Part shown: positions 30,915 through 40,816 of the stretch, in pieces
Layout: each line of letters starts with the position of its first letter
How positions within the stretch are numbered: position 1 is the first letter of the stretch
The notes under the pieces: generated by a model
What the model saw: the letters and a program-made list of their open reading frames with translations, nothing else
Told to the model about the DNA's origin: nothing
Database searches by the model: none
Program-made: the position numbers and the translations under genes
NCBI RefSeq assembly: GCF_014189455.1
Contig: NZ_CP050296.1
Coordinates: forward strand, 1,980,001-2,044,000
Source of the DNA: Mesorhizobium huakuii
Lineage (GTDB): Bacteria > Pseudomonadota > Alphaproteobacteria > Rhizobiales > Rhizobiaceae
Reading direction: 5' to 3'
Length of the DNA stretch: 64,000 bases

Positions 30915-31663
30915 TCATGACCAGGCGGCCGGCGATAGTGGTAGCGGTAGACTTCCTCGAAGCCGAGCGACCGATAGAGCGCCAGCGCCGGCACATTGCC
31001 GGCCTCGACCTGCAGCCAGGCTTCCCGCGCGCCGCGCAGCCGCGCCCATTTCAGCGCCGACAGGATCAGGTTGCGGCCATGGCCCTTGTTGCGCGCCGAT
31101 CTGTCGGTCGCAACCTCGAACAGGCCGGCGAGATCGCCATCATGCACGCAGATCAGCGTCGCCAGCGGTTCGGTTCCATCCTCGAGCGCGAACAGACCGG
31201 CCTCGGGCTGGATGGCGCCGATGATCTCCGACAGGCCGGGCCGCAGCGAAACATCCGAGCCGCTAACCTTGATCGAGGCGCCGATGAAGCGGCTGATGTC
31301 CTTGAGCGGAATCTGGTCCATGGCGGCATCGAGCTGCGCGTCGGCCAGCGGCAGCCGCATGACCAGCGATTCGTCGAACCGGCTCCAGCCCTCCTTGTCG
31401 AGATGGCTGGCCAGATCAGGCCCCGACAGCGGCGACATGCGGAACGTCAGCGGCCTGCCATAGGCATCGAAACGGCGGCTGGCCCGACCGATGCGGTCGG
31501 CGATGTGCTGGGTGTCGCCGGGATCGAGCGGATTGACCGAATTCAGCCGTTTGGCCGGATGGCCGGCGGTCAGCCGCACCACCCAGGTGCCGTCATAATG
31601 GACAGCGGCCGCCGGCCAGGCGCGAAAGCCGGCCGCCTCGTAGCGGCGCACGATCGCGAGCAT
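30911..31663 (-). CDS. GNAT family N-acetyltransferase
   Basis: This 250-residue protein has two acetyltransferase-like halves; the C-terminal one carries the acetyl-CoA motif region EVATDRSARNKGHGRNLILSALKWARLRG and LYRSLGFEEVYRYHYR. The start at 31663 is provisional; the frame is open further up into argJ. It lies between argJ and mutT, overlaps mutT by 4 bases and is common at this place in rhizobia. Substrate unknown. Confidence 0.82.
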   Translation of the reverse strand: MLAIVRRYEAAGFRAWPAAAVHYDGTWVVRLTAGHPAKRLNSVNPLDPGDTQHIADRIGRASRRFDAYGRPLTFRMSPLSGPDLASHLDKEGWSRFDESLVMRLPLADAQLDAAMDQIPLKDISRFIGASIKVSGSDVSLRPGLSEIIGAIQPEAGLFALEDGTEPLATLICVHDGDLAGLFEVATDRSARNKGHGRNLILSALKWARLRGAREAWLQVEAGNVPALALYRSLGFEEVYRYHYRRPPGHE

Positions 31664-31692
31664 GCTTGCCGGATGCCTGGAAGCCAAAACCG

Positions 31693-32934
31693 TCAGCTCC
31701 GATAGTCGCCGTTGATAGCGACGTATTCCTTGGTGAGGTCGCAGGTCCACACCGTCGCCTTGCCGCGGCCAATGCCGATATCGGCGCGGATGCGGATATC
31801 GTCGCGTTTCATGTAGGCCGAGGTCTTTTCTTCCGAATAGGCCGGATCACGCTCGCCCTCATGCGCCAGCCGGTTGTCGCCGAACCAGATCGACAGCCGG
31901 TCGCGGTCGGCGGGTTCGCCGGCCTTGCCGACGGCCATGACCACACGGCCCCAATTGGCGTCCTCGCCGGCGACCGCCGTCTTGACCAGCGGCGAATTGG
32001 CGATCGACAGCGCGATGCGCTTGGCCGAGCGGGCCGATTTCGCGCCGGTGACGGTGACTTCGACCTGCTTGCGGGCGCCCTCGCCGTCGCGCACCACTTG
32101 CAGCGCCAGCGACTTCAGCACTTTCCTGAGGGCCCGGCGGAACTGGCCGAGCCGGGCATCCTTGGGGTCGGTGATCTCGGGCGCGCCGCGCTTGGCGGCC
32201 TTGCCGGTGGCAAATATCAACAACGTGTCGCTGGTCGAGGTGTCGCTGTCGACGGTGACCGCGTTGAAGGTCTTGGCCGTGCCGCGCGACAACAGGTCCT
32301 GCAGCACGGGTGCCGCGATCGGCGCATCGGTGGCGATGAAGGACAGCATCGTCGCCATGTCGGGGGCGATCATGCCGGCGCCCTTGGAGATGCCGTTGAT
32401 GGTGACGTCGGCGTCCCCGAGCTTGACCGTCTGCGTCGCCACTTTCGGATAGGTGTCCGTGGTCATGATGGCCTTCGCCGCCTCGGTCCACAGGTCGGGC
32501 TTGCCGTCGCTGACCAGTCCGGCAAGCAGATGGCTGAACTTGGTTGTGTCGAGCGGCTCGCCGATCACACCGGTCGAGGCCAAAAAAACCTCATTTGCCG
32601 AGCAGCCGGCCGCCTTGGCCGCCGCCTCGCCGGTCAGCGCGGTGGATTCGCGGCCTTTCTTGCCGGTGAAGGCGTTGGCATTGCCAGAATTGACGACCAG
32701 CACCCGGGCCTTGCCGGCGGCAAGGTTCTGGCGGCAGAAATCGACCGGCGCCGAAGGGCATTTCGACTTGGTGAACACGCCGGCGACCGCGGTGCCGGCG
32801 TCGAACACCATGGCCAGCAGGTCGGTGCGGTTCTTGTACTTTATCCCCGCTTCGGCGGTGGCGATGCGCACCCCTTCGATGACCGGCATCTTGGGGTATT
32901 TCTTCGGCGCGAGCGGCGAAATCGTCGTGGACAT
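31693..32934 (-). CDS. argJ: Bifunctional ornithine acetyltransferase / N-acetylglutamate synthase
   Basis: ArgJ transfers the acetyl group from acetylornithine to glutamate in the cyclic arginine pathway. The 413 residues include [16 protein letters not shown], where the Thr is the autocatalytic cleavage point and nucleophile, giving alpha and beta subunits. The ATG at 32934 gives the usual [18 protein letters not shown] terminus. A peptidyl-prolyl isomerase often stands upstream in rhizobia; here the divergent neighbour is a caspase-like gene and the isomerase is 4 kb away. Confidence 0.97.
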   Translation of the reverse strand: MSTTISPLAPKKYPKMPVIEGVRIATAEAGIKYKNRTDLLAMVFDAGTAVAGVFTKSKCPSAPVDFCRQNLAAGKARVLVVNSGNANAFTGKKGRESTALTGEAAAKAAGCSANEVFLASTGVIGEPLDTTKFSHLLAGLVSDGKPDLWTEAAKAIMTTDTYPKVATQTVKLGDADVTINGISKGAGMIAPDMATMLSFIATDAPIAAPVLQDLLSRGTAKTFNAVTVDSDTSTSDTLLIFATGKAAKRGAPEITDPKDARLGQFRRALRKVLKSLALQVVRDGEGARKQVEVTVTGAKSARSAKRIALSIANSPLVKTAVAGEDANWGRVVMAVGKAGEPADRDRLSIWFGDNRLAHEGERDPAYSEEKTSAYMKRDDIRIRADIGIGRGKATVWTCDLTKEYVAINGDYRS

Positions 32935-33101
32935 GGGGACCTCGGGCGGGAAAATCGCAAGGGAAGGCCGGTTTGCCCGATACGGCGCGCGGGCGCAAGG
33001 GCGTTTTCGCCGCGCCTGCCGGGACGGCCAACCCGCCGGATTAAGCCTGCATTTCAAATCTGTTGGCGTCGCCGGGGCCTGTGACGCTATGATCGCGCCC
33101 C

Positions 33102-34331
33102 ATGGGCAGGCTTGCGATCCTCGCTTGGGCATTTCTGGGACTGTTGCTGCTGAGCGCCGACGCTGAGCCGGCGCGGCGCGTGGCGCTCGTCATCGGCAAC
33201 GGCACCTATGCCGAGGCCGGCACGCTGGCCAATCCGGTCAACGACGCGCTCGACATCGCCGACAAGCTGCGCTCCATCGGTTTCGAGGTCATCGAAGGCA
33301 ACGATCTCGGCAAGCGCGAGCTCGAACGCAGCATCGGCGAATTCTCCGACGCGCTCGAAGGCGCGGGCGTCGGGCTTTTCTACTATGCCGGCCACGGCCT
33401 GCAGGTCGACGGCCGCAATTACATCGTGCCTGTCGACGCCCGGCTCGACATGCCGGTGAAGCTGCAGCTCGAAGCGGTGCCGATCGACGAAGTCCTCGAC
33501 ATCATGGAACAGCAGACCAAGGTCAGCCTGGTGTTTCTCGATGCCTGCCGCAACAACCCGTTTGCCCGCAGCTTGAGCCGCACCGCCACCACCCGCTCGG
33601 CGACGGTACTGGCGGGACTGGCGCAGTTCGATTCGACGCGCGGCTCCTTCATCGCCTTCTCGACGGCGCCGGGTGCGGTCGCCATGGACGGCACCGGGCG
33701 CAACTCGCCCTTTGCATCAGCCCTTTTGCGGCACATCGCCGAGCCCGGCCAAAGCATCAACGACATGATGATCGCGGTGCGCCGCGACGTGGTTTCGCAA
33801 ACCCGCGAAGGCCAGCGCCCCTGGGAACAGGGATCGCTGCTCGAACGCTTCGAATTCGTCCCGGGTGAAGGGCCCGCCCCGGAACCCAAACCGGCGGCTG
33901 AGCCGGCGCCGGCCTCGCAGGTCGCGGCGCTGGAGCGCTCGGTGGGCGACGACAAGGCCTCGATCGAACAATTCCTGCGCCGGGACTATCTGACGCCCGA
34001 CATCAGGACGATGAGCGAAACGGTCAAGCGGATCTACGGCCCGTCCGCCACCATTTTCGGCACACGCTACGACGCCGATGCCATCGTCAAGGTGAAGACC
34101 GACTGGTTCGCGCAATGGGCCTCGTGGTCGCTCGGGCTGGAACCCGGCAGCCTGGAAGTTGTCCCGCATGGCGAGGATCGCGCCGATGCCGCCTTTGCCA
34201 TGCGCTACGACTATGTGCCGAAGGACAAGTCCACGGCGCGGCTGACCGGCAAGGCGCGCGTCACGCTCGGGCTGGTCAAGGCCGAAGGCGGATGGCGCAT
34301 CGAATCCGAAACCTCGCAAGCGATGCAATGA
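33102..34331 (+). CDS. Secreted caspase-like (C14) peptidase with NTF2-like tail
   Basis: This 409-residue protein starts with a signal peptide ([18 protein letters not shown]) and continues with a caspase/metacaspase domain (about 25-250). The catalytic pair is intact: His in [11 protein letters not shown] and Cys in [11 protein letters not shown]. After a proline-rich linker (about 255-275) comes a C-terminal domain of about 120 residues that looks NTF2-like. Rhizobia often carry such exported caspase homologues, but their targets are unknown. It is monocistronic and divergent from argJ. Confidence 0.88.
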   Translation: MGRLAILAWAFLGLLLLSADAEPARRVALVIGNGTYAEAGTLANPVNDALDIADKLRSIGFEVIEGNDLGKRELERSIGEFSDALEGAGVGLFYYAGHGLQVDGRNYIVPVDARLDMPVKLQLEAVPIDEVLDIMEQQTKVSLVFLDACRNNPFARSLSRTATTRSATVLAGLAQFDSTRGSFIAFSTAPGAVAMDGTGRNSPFASALLRHIAEPGQSINDMMIAVRRDVVSQTREGQRPWEQGSLLERFEFVPGEGPAPEPKPAAEPAPASQVAALERSVGDDKASIEQFLRRDYLTPDIRTMSETVKRIYGPSATIFGTRYDADAIVKVKTDWFAQWASWSLGLEPGSLEVVPHGEDRADAAFAMRYDYVPKDKSTARLTGKARVTLGLVKAEGGWRIESETSQAMQ

Positions 34332-34352
34332 TGGCCTGATCCGGGTGCGAAT

Positions 34353-35570
34353 TCACGCGCTTTGGCGCGACATGAATTCGCTGGCGAAACAGAGCAGTGC
34401 CGCAACCGGCAGCGCCAGGCCGATCCAGGACACCAGCGGCCAGCCGCCTTGCGCATACGCCCAACCGCCGACGGCCGAGCCGATTGCGCCGGCGATGAAG
34501 AACGTCGCCATATAAAGCCCGTTCAGACGGCTGCGATGTGCGGCGCCGAGCGCGAACAGGTCGCGATAGCCGAGGACGAGGTTGGTCTGCACACCGAAGT
34601 CGAGCACGATGGCGGCGGCGACCAGCAGCGCCAATGAAAGCGTCGAGCCGCTGCGGGCGATGTGGGTTACGAGAAACGCCACGGCGACGCACAGCATGGC
34701 AAAGGCGGTTGCCGGCCGGCCCCATCCGTGGTCGGCAACCCTTCCAGCGAGCGGCGCGGCGATCGCGCCGGCGACGCCGGCCAACGCGAACAGGCCGATG
34801 CCGCGCTGCGTCAGCCCAAAGTCAGGCCCGGCCAGCAGCAGCGGCGTTGTCGTCCAGAACAGGCTGAAAGCCGCGAACAGGAACGCCTGGTAGAGAGCCC
34901 GCCGCCGCAGCACCGGCGTCGTGCGCGCAATATGCACCATGGACGCCAACAGCGCGCCGTAGCTCAGACGCGCCGTCGGCACGCGCCTGGGCAGCGCGAA
35001 CCGCAGCACTGCGATCAGCACGATCATGACGGCGCAAGAGGTGAAGTAGACCACATGCCAGGACGACAGCGCGGTGATGAAGCTGGAGAGCGGCCGCGAC
35101 AGCATGATGCCCAGCAGCAATCCCACCGAGACATTGCCGACCACGCGGCCACGCCTGGCTTCCGGCGCCAGGTGCGCCGCATAGGGGATAAGCGCCTGCA
35201 CCGCGACCGAGCCAAGGCCGACAAACAGCATCGCGGCCAGAAAAGTCGCCGGCTGTGTTGAAATCGCCGCGCCCAGCAAGGCGAGCGTTGCAACGGCGAG
35301 TATGCCGAGCACGAGCCTGCGGTTCTCGATGAGGTCGCCAAGCGGCACGATAAACAGCAGGCCAACCCCGTAGCCGATCTGGGCCATCGTGACGATCAGG
35401 CCCGCCGCATGTGGCGGCAGGCCAAGTTCAGCGCCGATCGGGCCGATCAGTGGCTGCGCATAGTAGATATTGGCGACAATCAGCCCGCAGGCGGCAGCCA
35501 GCAAAAAGGTCATCCAGTTCGAAATCGTCGTCTCGGCGGGTGCGGAGCCGGGTGAGATAACAGCCGTCAT
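34353..35570 (-). CDS. MFS transporter, DHA1-like
   Basis: This 405-residue exporter has twelve predicted helices and motif A in the GDLIENRRLVLGIL loop. Homologues related to YgaY and drug efflux pumps export small toxic compounds. The ATG at 35570 is supported by GGAGAT four bases upstream. It is divergent from a TetR gene, and two operator-like palindromes lie 15-55 bp before its start, so TetR repression with release by the pump substrate is likely. Confidence 0.88.
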   Translation of the reverse strand: MTAVISPGSAPAETTISNWMTFLLAAACGLIVANIYYAQPLIGPIGAELGLPPHAAGLIVTMAQIGYGVGLLFIVPLGDLIENRRLVLGILAVATLALLGAAISTQPATFLAAMLFVGLGSVAVQALIPYAAHLAPEARRGRVVGNVSVGLLLGIMLSRPLSSFITALSSWHVVYFTSCAVMIVLIAVLRFALPRRVPTARLSYGALLASMVHIARTTPVLRRRALYQAFLFAAFSLFWTTTPLLLAGPDFGLTQRGIGLFALAGVAGAIAAPLAGRVADHGWGRPATAFAMLCVAVAFLVTHIARSGSTLSLALLVAAAIVLDFGVQTNLVLGYRDLFALGAAHRSRLNGLYMATFFIAGAIGSAVGGWAYAQGGWPLVSWIGLALPVAALLCFASEFMSRQSA

Positions 35571-35585
35571 GACGATCTCCATCGG

Positions 35586-35601
35586 AACGAAACGTTTCGT
35601 T
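35586..35601. promoter_or_regulatory. TetR-type operator candidate 1 (perfect palindrome)
   Basis: AACGAAACGTTTCGTT is a perfect 16-bp palindrome between the divergent MFS and TetR genes, 15 bp before the MFS start. Confidence 0.65.
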
Positions 35602-35607
35602 GAATAG

Positions 35608-35623
35608 AACGAACCGTTCCGTT
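35608..35623. promoter_or_regulatory. TetR-type operator candidate 2
   Basis: AACGAACCGTTCCGTT is a near copy of the first palindrome, 22 bp (two helical turns) further on, so two dimers could bind the same face of the DNA. Confidence 0.6.
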
Positions 35624-35830
35624 TCGTCAAGCGATGATGTATGAACATCTCTTGGCATCAGCGCATTGTGCGGCCAGATGGCTTCCTTTGCCGTCCGCAA
35701 GTGCTGCAAGGAAAACGAGTGCTTTTACCCCGGATGGTTCCTATCTGGGCAAAAGCGCGGGCGAGGCAAGCGATTGCCGGCGGGTTATTGTTTCAGCCGA
35801 GACGAGAAACCGCTTCAGGAGGGACGGCTC

Positions 35831-36430
35831 ATGGGCGAAATCGCCGATCCGGCACGCAAATCGATTGGCGCCAGGCGCAATCCCGACAGCGCCGAAGCGA
35901 TTTTGGAGGCTGCCGAAGCCGTGCTGATCGAGGCCGGTTATGCCGGTTTCTCGATCGAGGCGGTGGCGCGGCGTGCGCGCGCCGGCAAGCCGACCATCTA
36001 TCGCTGGTGGCCGAGCAAGGCTGCCCTGCTGCTCGAAGTCTACCAGCGCCAGAAGCGCGTCGACCTTCCCGATACCGGAAGCCTGGAGGAGGATCTCGTC
36101 GGCTTCCTGATCAATCTGTTCACGCACTGGCGCGAGACATCGTCGGGCAGTGTCTTCAAGTCGCTGATCGCCGAGGCCCAATCGGATGAAACCGCGGCCG
36201 CGGCGCTTGCCGGCTATGCCGGAGGGCGCCGCACCCACACCGGCCAGATCATCGAGCGCGCCAAGGCACGCGGCGAGATCGCCGGGGATATCGATCCGGG
36301 TGTGGTCGCCGACCTCGTCGCCTCCTATGCCTGGCGGCATCTCCTGATCAACCGGCTCGACGAGCCTGAGGCGACGATACGCAAGATGGTCCGCTATCTC
36401 CTGCAAGGCATAGAAGCGCCCGGCAGATAA
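35831..36430 (+). CDS. TetR/AcrR family transcriptional regulator
   Basis: This 199-residue repressor has the N-terminal helix-turn-helix (SIEAVARRARAGKPTIYRWWPSKAALL, residues about 40-67) and a helical ligand domain. The ATG at 35831 follows AGGAGGG at good spacing. It is divergent from an MFS exporter and probably binds the paired palindromes in between. The longer open frame upstream has no support. Confidence 0.92.
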   Translation: MGEIADPARKSIGARRNPDSAEAILEAAEAVLIEAGYAGFSIEAVARRARAGKPTIYRWWPSKAALLLEVYQRQKRVDLPDTGSLEEDLVGFLINLFTHWRETSSGSVFKSLIAEAQSDETAAAALAGYAGGRRTHTGQIIERAKARGEIAGDIDPGVVADLVASYAWRHLLINRLDEPEATIRKMVRYLLQGIEAPGR

Positions 36431-36444
36431 CGGCGGCCAATAAA

Positions 36445-36479
36445 AAAGGGCGCGGCAACCCTCGGCTGCCGCGCCCTTT
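36445..36479. terminator. Bidirectional terminator between TetR and peptidyl-prolyl isomerase genes
   Basis: A 13-bp stem (36445-36457 with 36467-36479, one mismatch region in the loop) is flanked by an A-run on the left and AAAAAA on the right, so U-runs follow it in both directions. It serves the convergent genes ending at 36430 and 36497. Confidence 0.75.
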
Positions 36480-36496
36480 GAAAAAATCGTTCAGGC

Positions 36497-37417
36497 TTAC
36501 TTGCCGGCTTCCATCGTGTCGACAGCCTGCTTCAGCTTGGCGTCGGGGATCTCGACCTTGGCGCCGGCGCGCAGCGACTTGACCAGCGCGAAATACTTGT
36601 CGCGGATGACCGCCTGCTTGGCCTGGTCCTTGACCTCGTCGAAGGCCGGCGGCTGCTTGGCGCGCTTGTCCTCGAGCTTGATGACATGCCAGCCGAACTG
36701 CGACTGCACCGGCTGCTCGGTGTATTTGCCGACCTCGAGCGCGAACGCCGCCTTGTCGAACTCCGGCACCATCTGGCCAGGTCCGAACCAGCCGAGGTCG
36801 CCGCCATTGGACTTGCCCGAGGGATCGCTCGTGTGCTCGTTGGCGAGCTTCTGGAAATCGGCGCCGCCGTCGAGCTGCTTGATGATGGCCTCGGCCTCTT
36901 CCTTCGTCTTCACGAGGATGTGACGGGCATGCACCTCGTTGACCGGCGGCGTGTTGGCGATTTCCTGGTCGTAGCGGGCGCGGATCTCGGCATCGGTGAC
37001 CTTGTCGACGACGCCCTTCTCGACCATTTCGCCATGCAGCGCGCGCTGCTGCAGGAACGCCATGCGGCGCTGGAAGTCGGGATCCTTGTCGAGACCGTCG
37101 GTCACGGCCTTGGCGGCCATGACGCGGATCTCGATGGCCGCCGAAAGGGCCGCGGCGCGGCGCTGTTCGGGCGGCAGCTGCGCGAATTGCTGCGACAGCT
37201 CGCCTTCGGCAAGCACCAGATCGGCTTCCGTCAGGGGCTGGCCGTTGACCGTGGCGACGACGGCGTTCGGGTCGACCGGTGCCGCGGGTGCCGCAGCGGC
37301 ATCGGCCGGAGCAGCGGGAGCGGCCTCCTGCGCCACGACAGGCGACAGGCAAAGAGCCGACAGGCCGAAGGCCAGGCCAAGGCTGGCAAGCGACGCACGG
37401 CGGAACAACAAGGGCAT
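36497..37417 (-). CDS. Periplasmic parvulin-type peptidyl-prolyl isomerase
   Basis: This 306-residue exported foldase of the PrsA/SurA kind helps outer membrane and periplasmic proteins fold. A signal peptide (SLASLGLAFGLSALCLSPVVAQ) precedes an Ala/Pro-rich linker; a SurA-like N region follows; the parvulin domain lies at about 150-245 (VHARHILVKTKEEAEAII; SNGGDLGWFGPGQMVPEF; GWHVIKLEDKR). It is a single gene upstream of and divergent from secA. Confidence 0.92.
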   Translation of the reverse strand: MPLLFRRASLASLGLAFGLSALCLSPVVAQEAAPAAPADAAAAPAAPVDPNAVVATVNGQPLTEADLVLAEGELSQQFAQLPPEQRRAAALSAAIEIRVMAAKAVTDGLDKDPDFQRRMAFLQQRALHGEMVEKGVVDKVTDAEIRARYDQEIANTPPVNEVHARHILVKTKEEAEAIIKQLDGGADFQKLANEHTSDPSGKSNGGDLGWFGPGQMVPEFDKAAFALEVGKYTEQPVQSQFGWHVIKLEDKRAKQPPAFDEVKDQAKQAVIRDKYFALVKSLRAGAKVEIPDAKLKQAVDTMEAGK

Positions 37418-37512
37418 AAGGATGACTCCGGGGAAGGATTGTAAGGAGGGGTGGCTTCCAGATCAGCCAGATTGTGGCGGAATTTGGCGCGACCGGCAGG
37501 GCCAGCGCGGCG

Positions 37513-37541
37513 TTGACATCAGTTGAGCCCCCTCTTATCTG
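37513..37541 (+). promoter_or_regulatory. Sigma-70-like promoter of secA
   Basis: TTGACA (37513-37518), a 17-bp spacer and TATCTG (37536-37541) form a near-consensus housekeeping promoter about 140 bp before secA. Confidence 0.6.
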
Positions 37542-37679
37542 TCCAACGACTTTGCGTCCAGAACCGTTTTCCGGGCGCTTTTTGTGTTTGCCCGTATTCA
37601 GGCGGTGCGTTCACGCGGATGTGATGGGGCCGGCCGGCGCTCGTCTGAAGATTGAGAATTCTATCGAAAGGACCATTGT

Positions 37680-40411
37680 ATGGTCAGTCTCGGCGGTCTC
37701 GCCCGTAAGGTTTTCGGTTCCTCCAACGACCGTCGGGTCAAATCGACCCGGCCTCGTGTCGAGGCGATCAACGCCATGGAAAACGAGATGCGGGCGCTCT
37801 CCGACGCCGAACTCGCCGGGCGTACGCAAAAATTCCGCCAGGATATCGCCAATGGCGCCAGCCTTGACGACCTTCTGGTCCCGGCCTTCGCCACTGCCCG
37901 CGAGGCGGCGCGCCGCGTGCTCGGCATGCGCCCCTTCGACGTCCAGCTGATCGGCGGCATGGTGCTGCACAATGGCGGCATTGCCGAGATGCGCACCGGC
38001 GAGGGCAAGACCCTGGTCGCGACGCTGCCGGTCTACCTCAACGCACTCGCCGGCAACGGCGTCCATGTCGTCACCGTCAACGACTATCTCGCCACACGCG
38101 ACTCCGAATGGATGGGCCGCGTCTACAAATTCCTCGGCCTCTCGGTCGGCGTCATCGTCCATGGCCTCTCGGACGAGGAACGCCGCGTCGCCTACGCCGC
38201 TGACGTCACCTACGCCACCAACAACGAGCTCGGCTTCGACTATCTGCGCGACAACATGAAGTACGAGCGCGCCCAGATGGTGCAGCGCGGCCACAATTAC
38301 GCGATCGTCGACGAAGTCGATTCCATCCTGGTCGACGAGGCGCGCACGCCGCTGATCATTTCCGGTCCGCTCGAGGACCGTTCGGAAATGTACAACACCA
38401 TCGACACCTTCATCATCCAGCTGCAGCCGCAGGATTATGAGATCGACGAGAAGCAGAAGACCTCGATCTTCACCGAGGAAGGCACCGAGAAGCTGGAGAA
38501 CATGCTGCGCGATGCCGACCTGTTGAAGGGCGAGTCGCTCTACGACGTCGAGAACGTCGCCATCGTCCACCACGTCAACAACGCGCTGAAGGCGCACCGG
38601 CTGTTCCAGCGCGACAAGGACTATATCGTTCGCAACGACGAGATCGTCATCATCGACGAGTTCACCGGCCGCATGATGCCCGGCCGCCGCTATTCGGAAG
38701 GCCTGCACCAGGCGCTGGAAGCCAAGGAGCATGTGGCGATCCAGCCGGAGAACCAGACGCTCGCCTCCGTCACCTTCCAGAACTACTTCCGCCTCTACAA
38801 GAAGCTGTCCGGCATGACCGGCACGGCGCTGACCGAGGCCGAGGAATTCGGCAACATCTACGGCCTCGAAGTTACCGAGATCCCGACCAATCTGCCGGTC
38901 ATCCGCAAGGACGAGGACGACGAGGTCTACCGGACGGTCGAGGAGAAATACAAGGCGATCGTCAAGGAGATCCGCGAGGCGAGCGCCAAGGGCCAGCCGA
39001 CGCTGGTCGGCACCACCTCGATCGAGAAGTCCGAACAGCTGGCCGAGCGCCTGCGCAAGGAGGGCTTCAAGGATTTCGAGGTGCTGAACGCCCGCCACCA
39101 CGAGCGCGAGGCGGCGATCGTCGCCCAGGCCGGCAAGCCCGGCGCCATCACCATCGCCACAAACATGGCCGGCCGCGCACCGACATCAAGCTCGGCGGCA
39201 ATGCCGAAATGCGCATCGCCGACGAATTGGGCGACATGCCCGAAGGCCCCGACCGCGAGGCGCGCGAAAAGGAGATCAACGCCGACGTCGAGCGCCTGAA
39301 GGAAAAGGCGCTGGCTGCCGGCGGCCTCTACGTGCTCGCCACCGAGCGCCATGAATCGCGCCGCATCGACAACCAGTTGCGTGGCCGTTCCGGCCGCCAG
39401 GGCGACCCCGGCCGTTCGAAATTCTTCCTGTCGCTGCAGGACGACCTGATGCGCATCTTCGGTTCCGAGCGCATGGACGGCATGCTGCAGAAGCTCGGCC
39501 TCAAGGAAGACGAGGCGATCATCCACCCCTGGATCAACAAGGCGCTGGAAAAGGCGCAGAAGAAGGTCGAGGCACGCAACTTCGACATCCGCAAGAACCT
39601 GTTGAAATATGACGACGTCTCCAACGACCAGCGCAAGGTGGTGTTCGAACAGCGCATCGAGCTGATGGACGGCGAAGGCCTGACCGAGATCATCGCCGAG
39701 ATGCGCGAGGGCGTCATCGACGAGATCGTCGCCAAGGCCATTCCCGAAAACGCCTATGCCGAGCAGTGGGATGTTGGCGGACTGAAGGCCGAGGTCGCCG
39801 AATTCCTCAATCTCGACCTGCCCGTCGACGAGTGGGCCAAGGAAGAAGGCATCGCCGAGGACGACATTCGCGAGCGCATCACTGCCGCCGCCGACGCCGC
39901 CGCCAAGGAGCGCTCCGAGCGCTTCGGCCCCGAAGTAATGACCTATGTCGAGCGCTCCGTGGTGCTGCAGACGCTCGACCATCTGTGGCGCGAGCACATC
40001 GTCAACCTCGACCATCTGCGTTCGGTCGTCGGCTTCCGCGGTTACGCCCAGCGCGATCCGCTGCAGGAGTACAAGGGCGAGGCGTTCGAGCTGTTCCAGG
40101 CGATGCTGGGCAACCTGCGCCAGGCCGTCACCGCGCAGCTGATGCGCGTCGAACTGGTCCGCCAGGCCGCCGAAGCCCCGCCCCCGGAAGCCCCCGACAT
40201 GTTCGGCACCCATATTGACGGCACCACCGGCGAGAACGATTTCGAAGGCGGCGAAACCGCCCTGCTGGTGCGCCAGGAGCAGAACGCCATCGTCGCCCCC
40301 GAAGACCGCGACCCGAAGAACCAGGCCACCTGGGGCAAGGTCGGCCGCAACGAAGCCTGCCCCTGCGGCTCCGGCAAGAAGTACAAGCACTGCCACGGGG
40401 CGTTCGCGTAA
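37680..40411 (+). CDS. secA: Preprotein translocase ATPase SecA (one-base frameshift in the given sequence)
   Basis: SecA drives protein export through SecYEG by ATP hydrolysis. The gene reads in one frame to about 39175 (Walker [45 protein letters not shown]) and in another after it ([17 protein letters not shown] to the C terminus). A single missing G in the conserved NMAGRGTDIKLGG motif explains the break; adding it gives 910 residues, a normal length. The C-terminal zinc motif [14 protein letters not shown] binds SecB in known homologues. SecA is essential, so a sequencing error is the most likely cause. Confidence 0.96.
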
Positions 40412-40485
40412 GGACGCGCTCTTCCTTCTCCCCGTTCACGGGGGAGAAGGTGCCCGAAGGGCGGATGAGGGGCAGCGCTGACTTC
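40412..40485. repeat. Rhizobial intergenic palindromic repeat after secA
   Basis: CTTCTCCCCGTTCACGGGG with its complementary arm and then GGTGCCCGAAGGGCGGATGAGG is a form of the dispersed palindromic repeat seen in many rhizobial genomes. Here it directly follows secA and may also end its transcript. Confidence 0.6.
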
Positions 40486-40816
40486 CAAGATTTGGCCTAT
40501 TTCCTCTAGCCGTATCGCCGTCGGTGTTCCGAAACACGGCGCATCTCGAAAACCGGATTCTGGGCTTCACCTACTTAGGCGGTCGCCGGCCCCTTCGCTA
40601 TGGCTCCCTGCCCTTCGGGCGTTCAGCCCCTTCAAAAGGTCCACTGGACCTTTTGATCCGCCCGAAGGCGGACCGGGTCTTCACCGTTCGTCGCTCGAAA
40701 AGCCAAATCGTTGGCTTTTCGTCCGCTGCGCGGACCGCTCCTCACCCAACCGTTTCTTAATGTGTCTCCGCTACACCAAAGCCTGAAAAAGAGGCGGAAA
40801 ACGGAGAGAGATCGGG
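40486..40816. repeat. Gene-free stretch with a chain of hairpins
   Basis: No gene is evident. The stretch holds successive short palindromes: CCCTTCGGGCG near 40612, a perfect 23-bp one centred on CACTG at 40635-40657, a Gly/Pro-codon-like CCGCCCGAAGGCGGACC near 40662, and CGAAAAGCCA...TGGCTTTTCG near 40695-40720. Together they look like a mosaic repeat. The end should hold the promoter of the flippase gene. Confidence 0.5.

Noticed and set aside
37611..40396. Two long frames opposite secA
   Set aside because: Antisense to secA throughout; no ribosome site or family features.
40560..40760. Hairpin chain as a CRISPR or riboswitch
   Set aside because: The palindromes are unrelated to each other and unevenly spaced; no known riboswitch core is visible.
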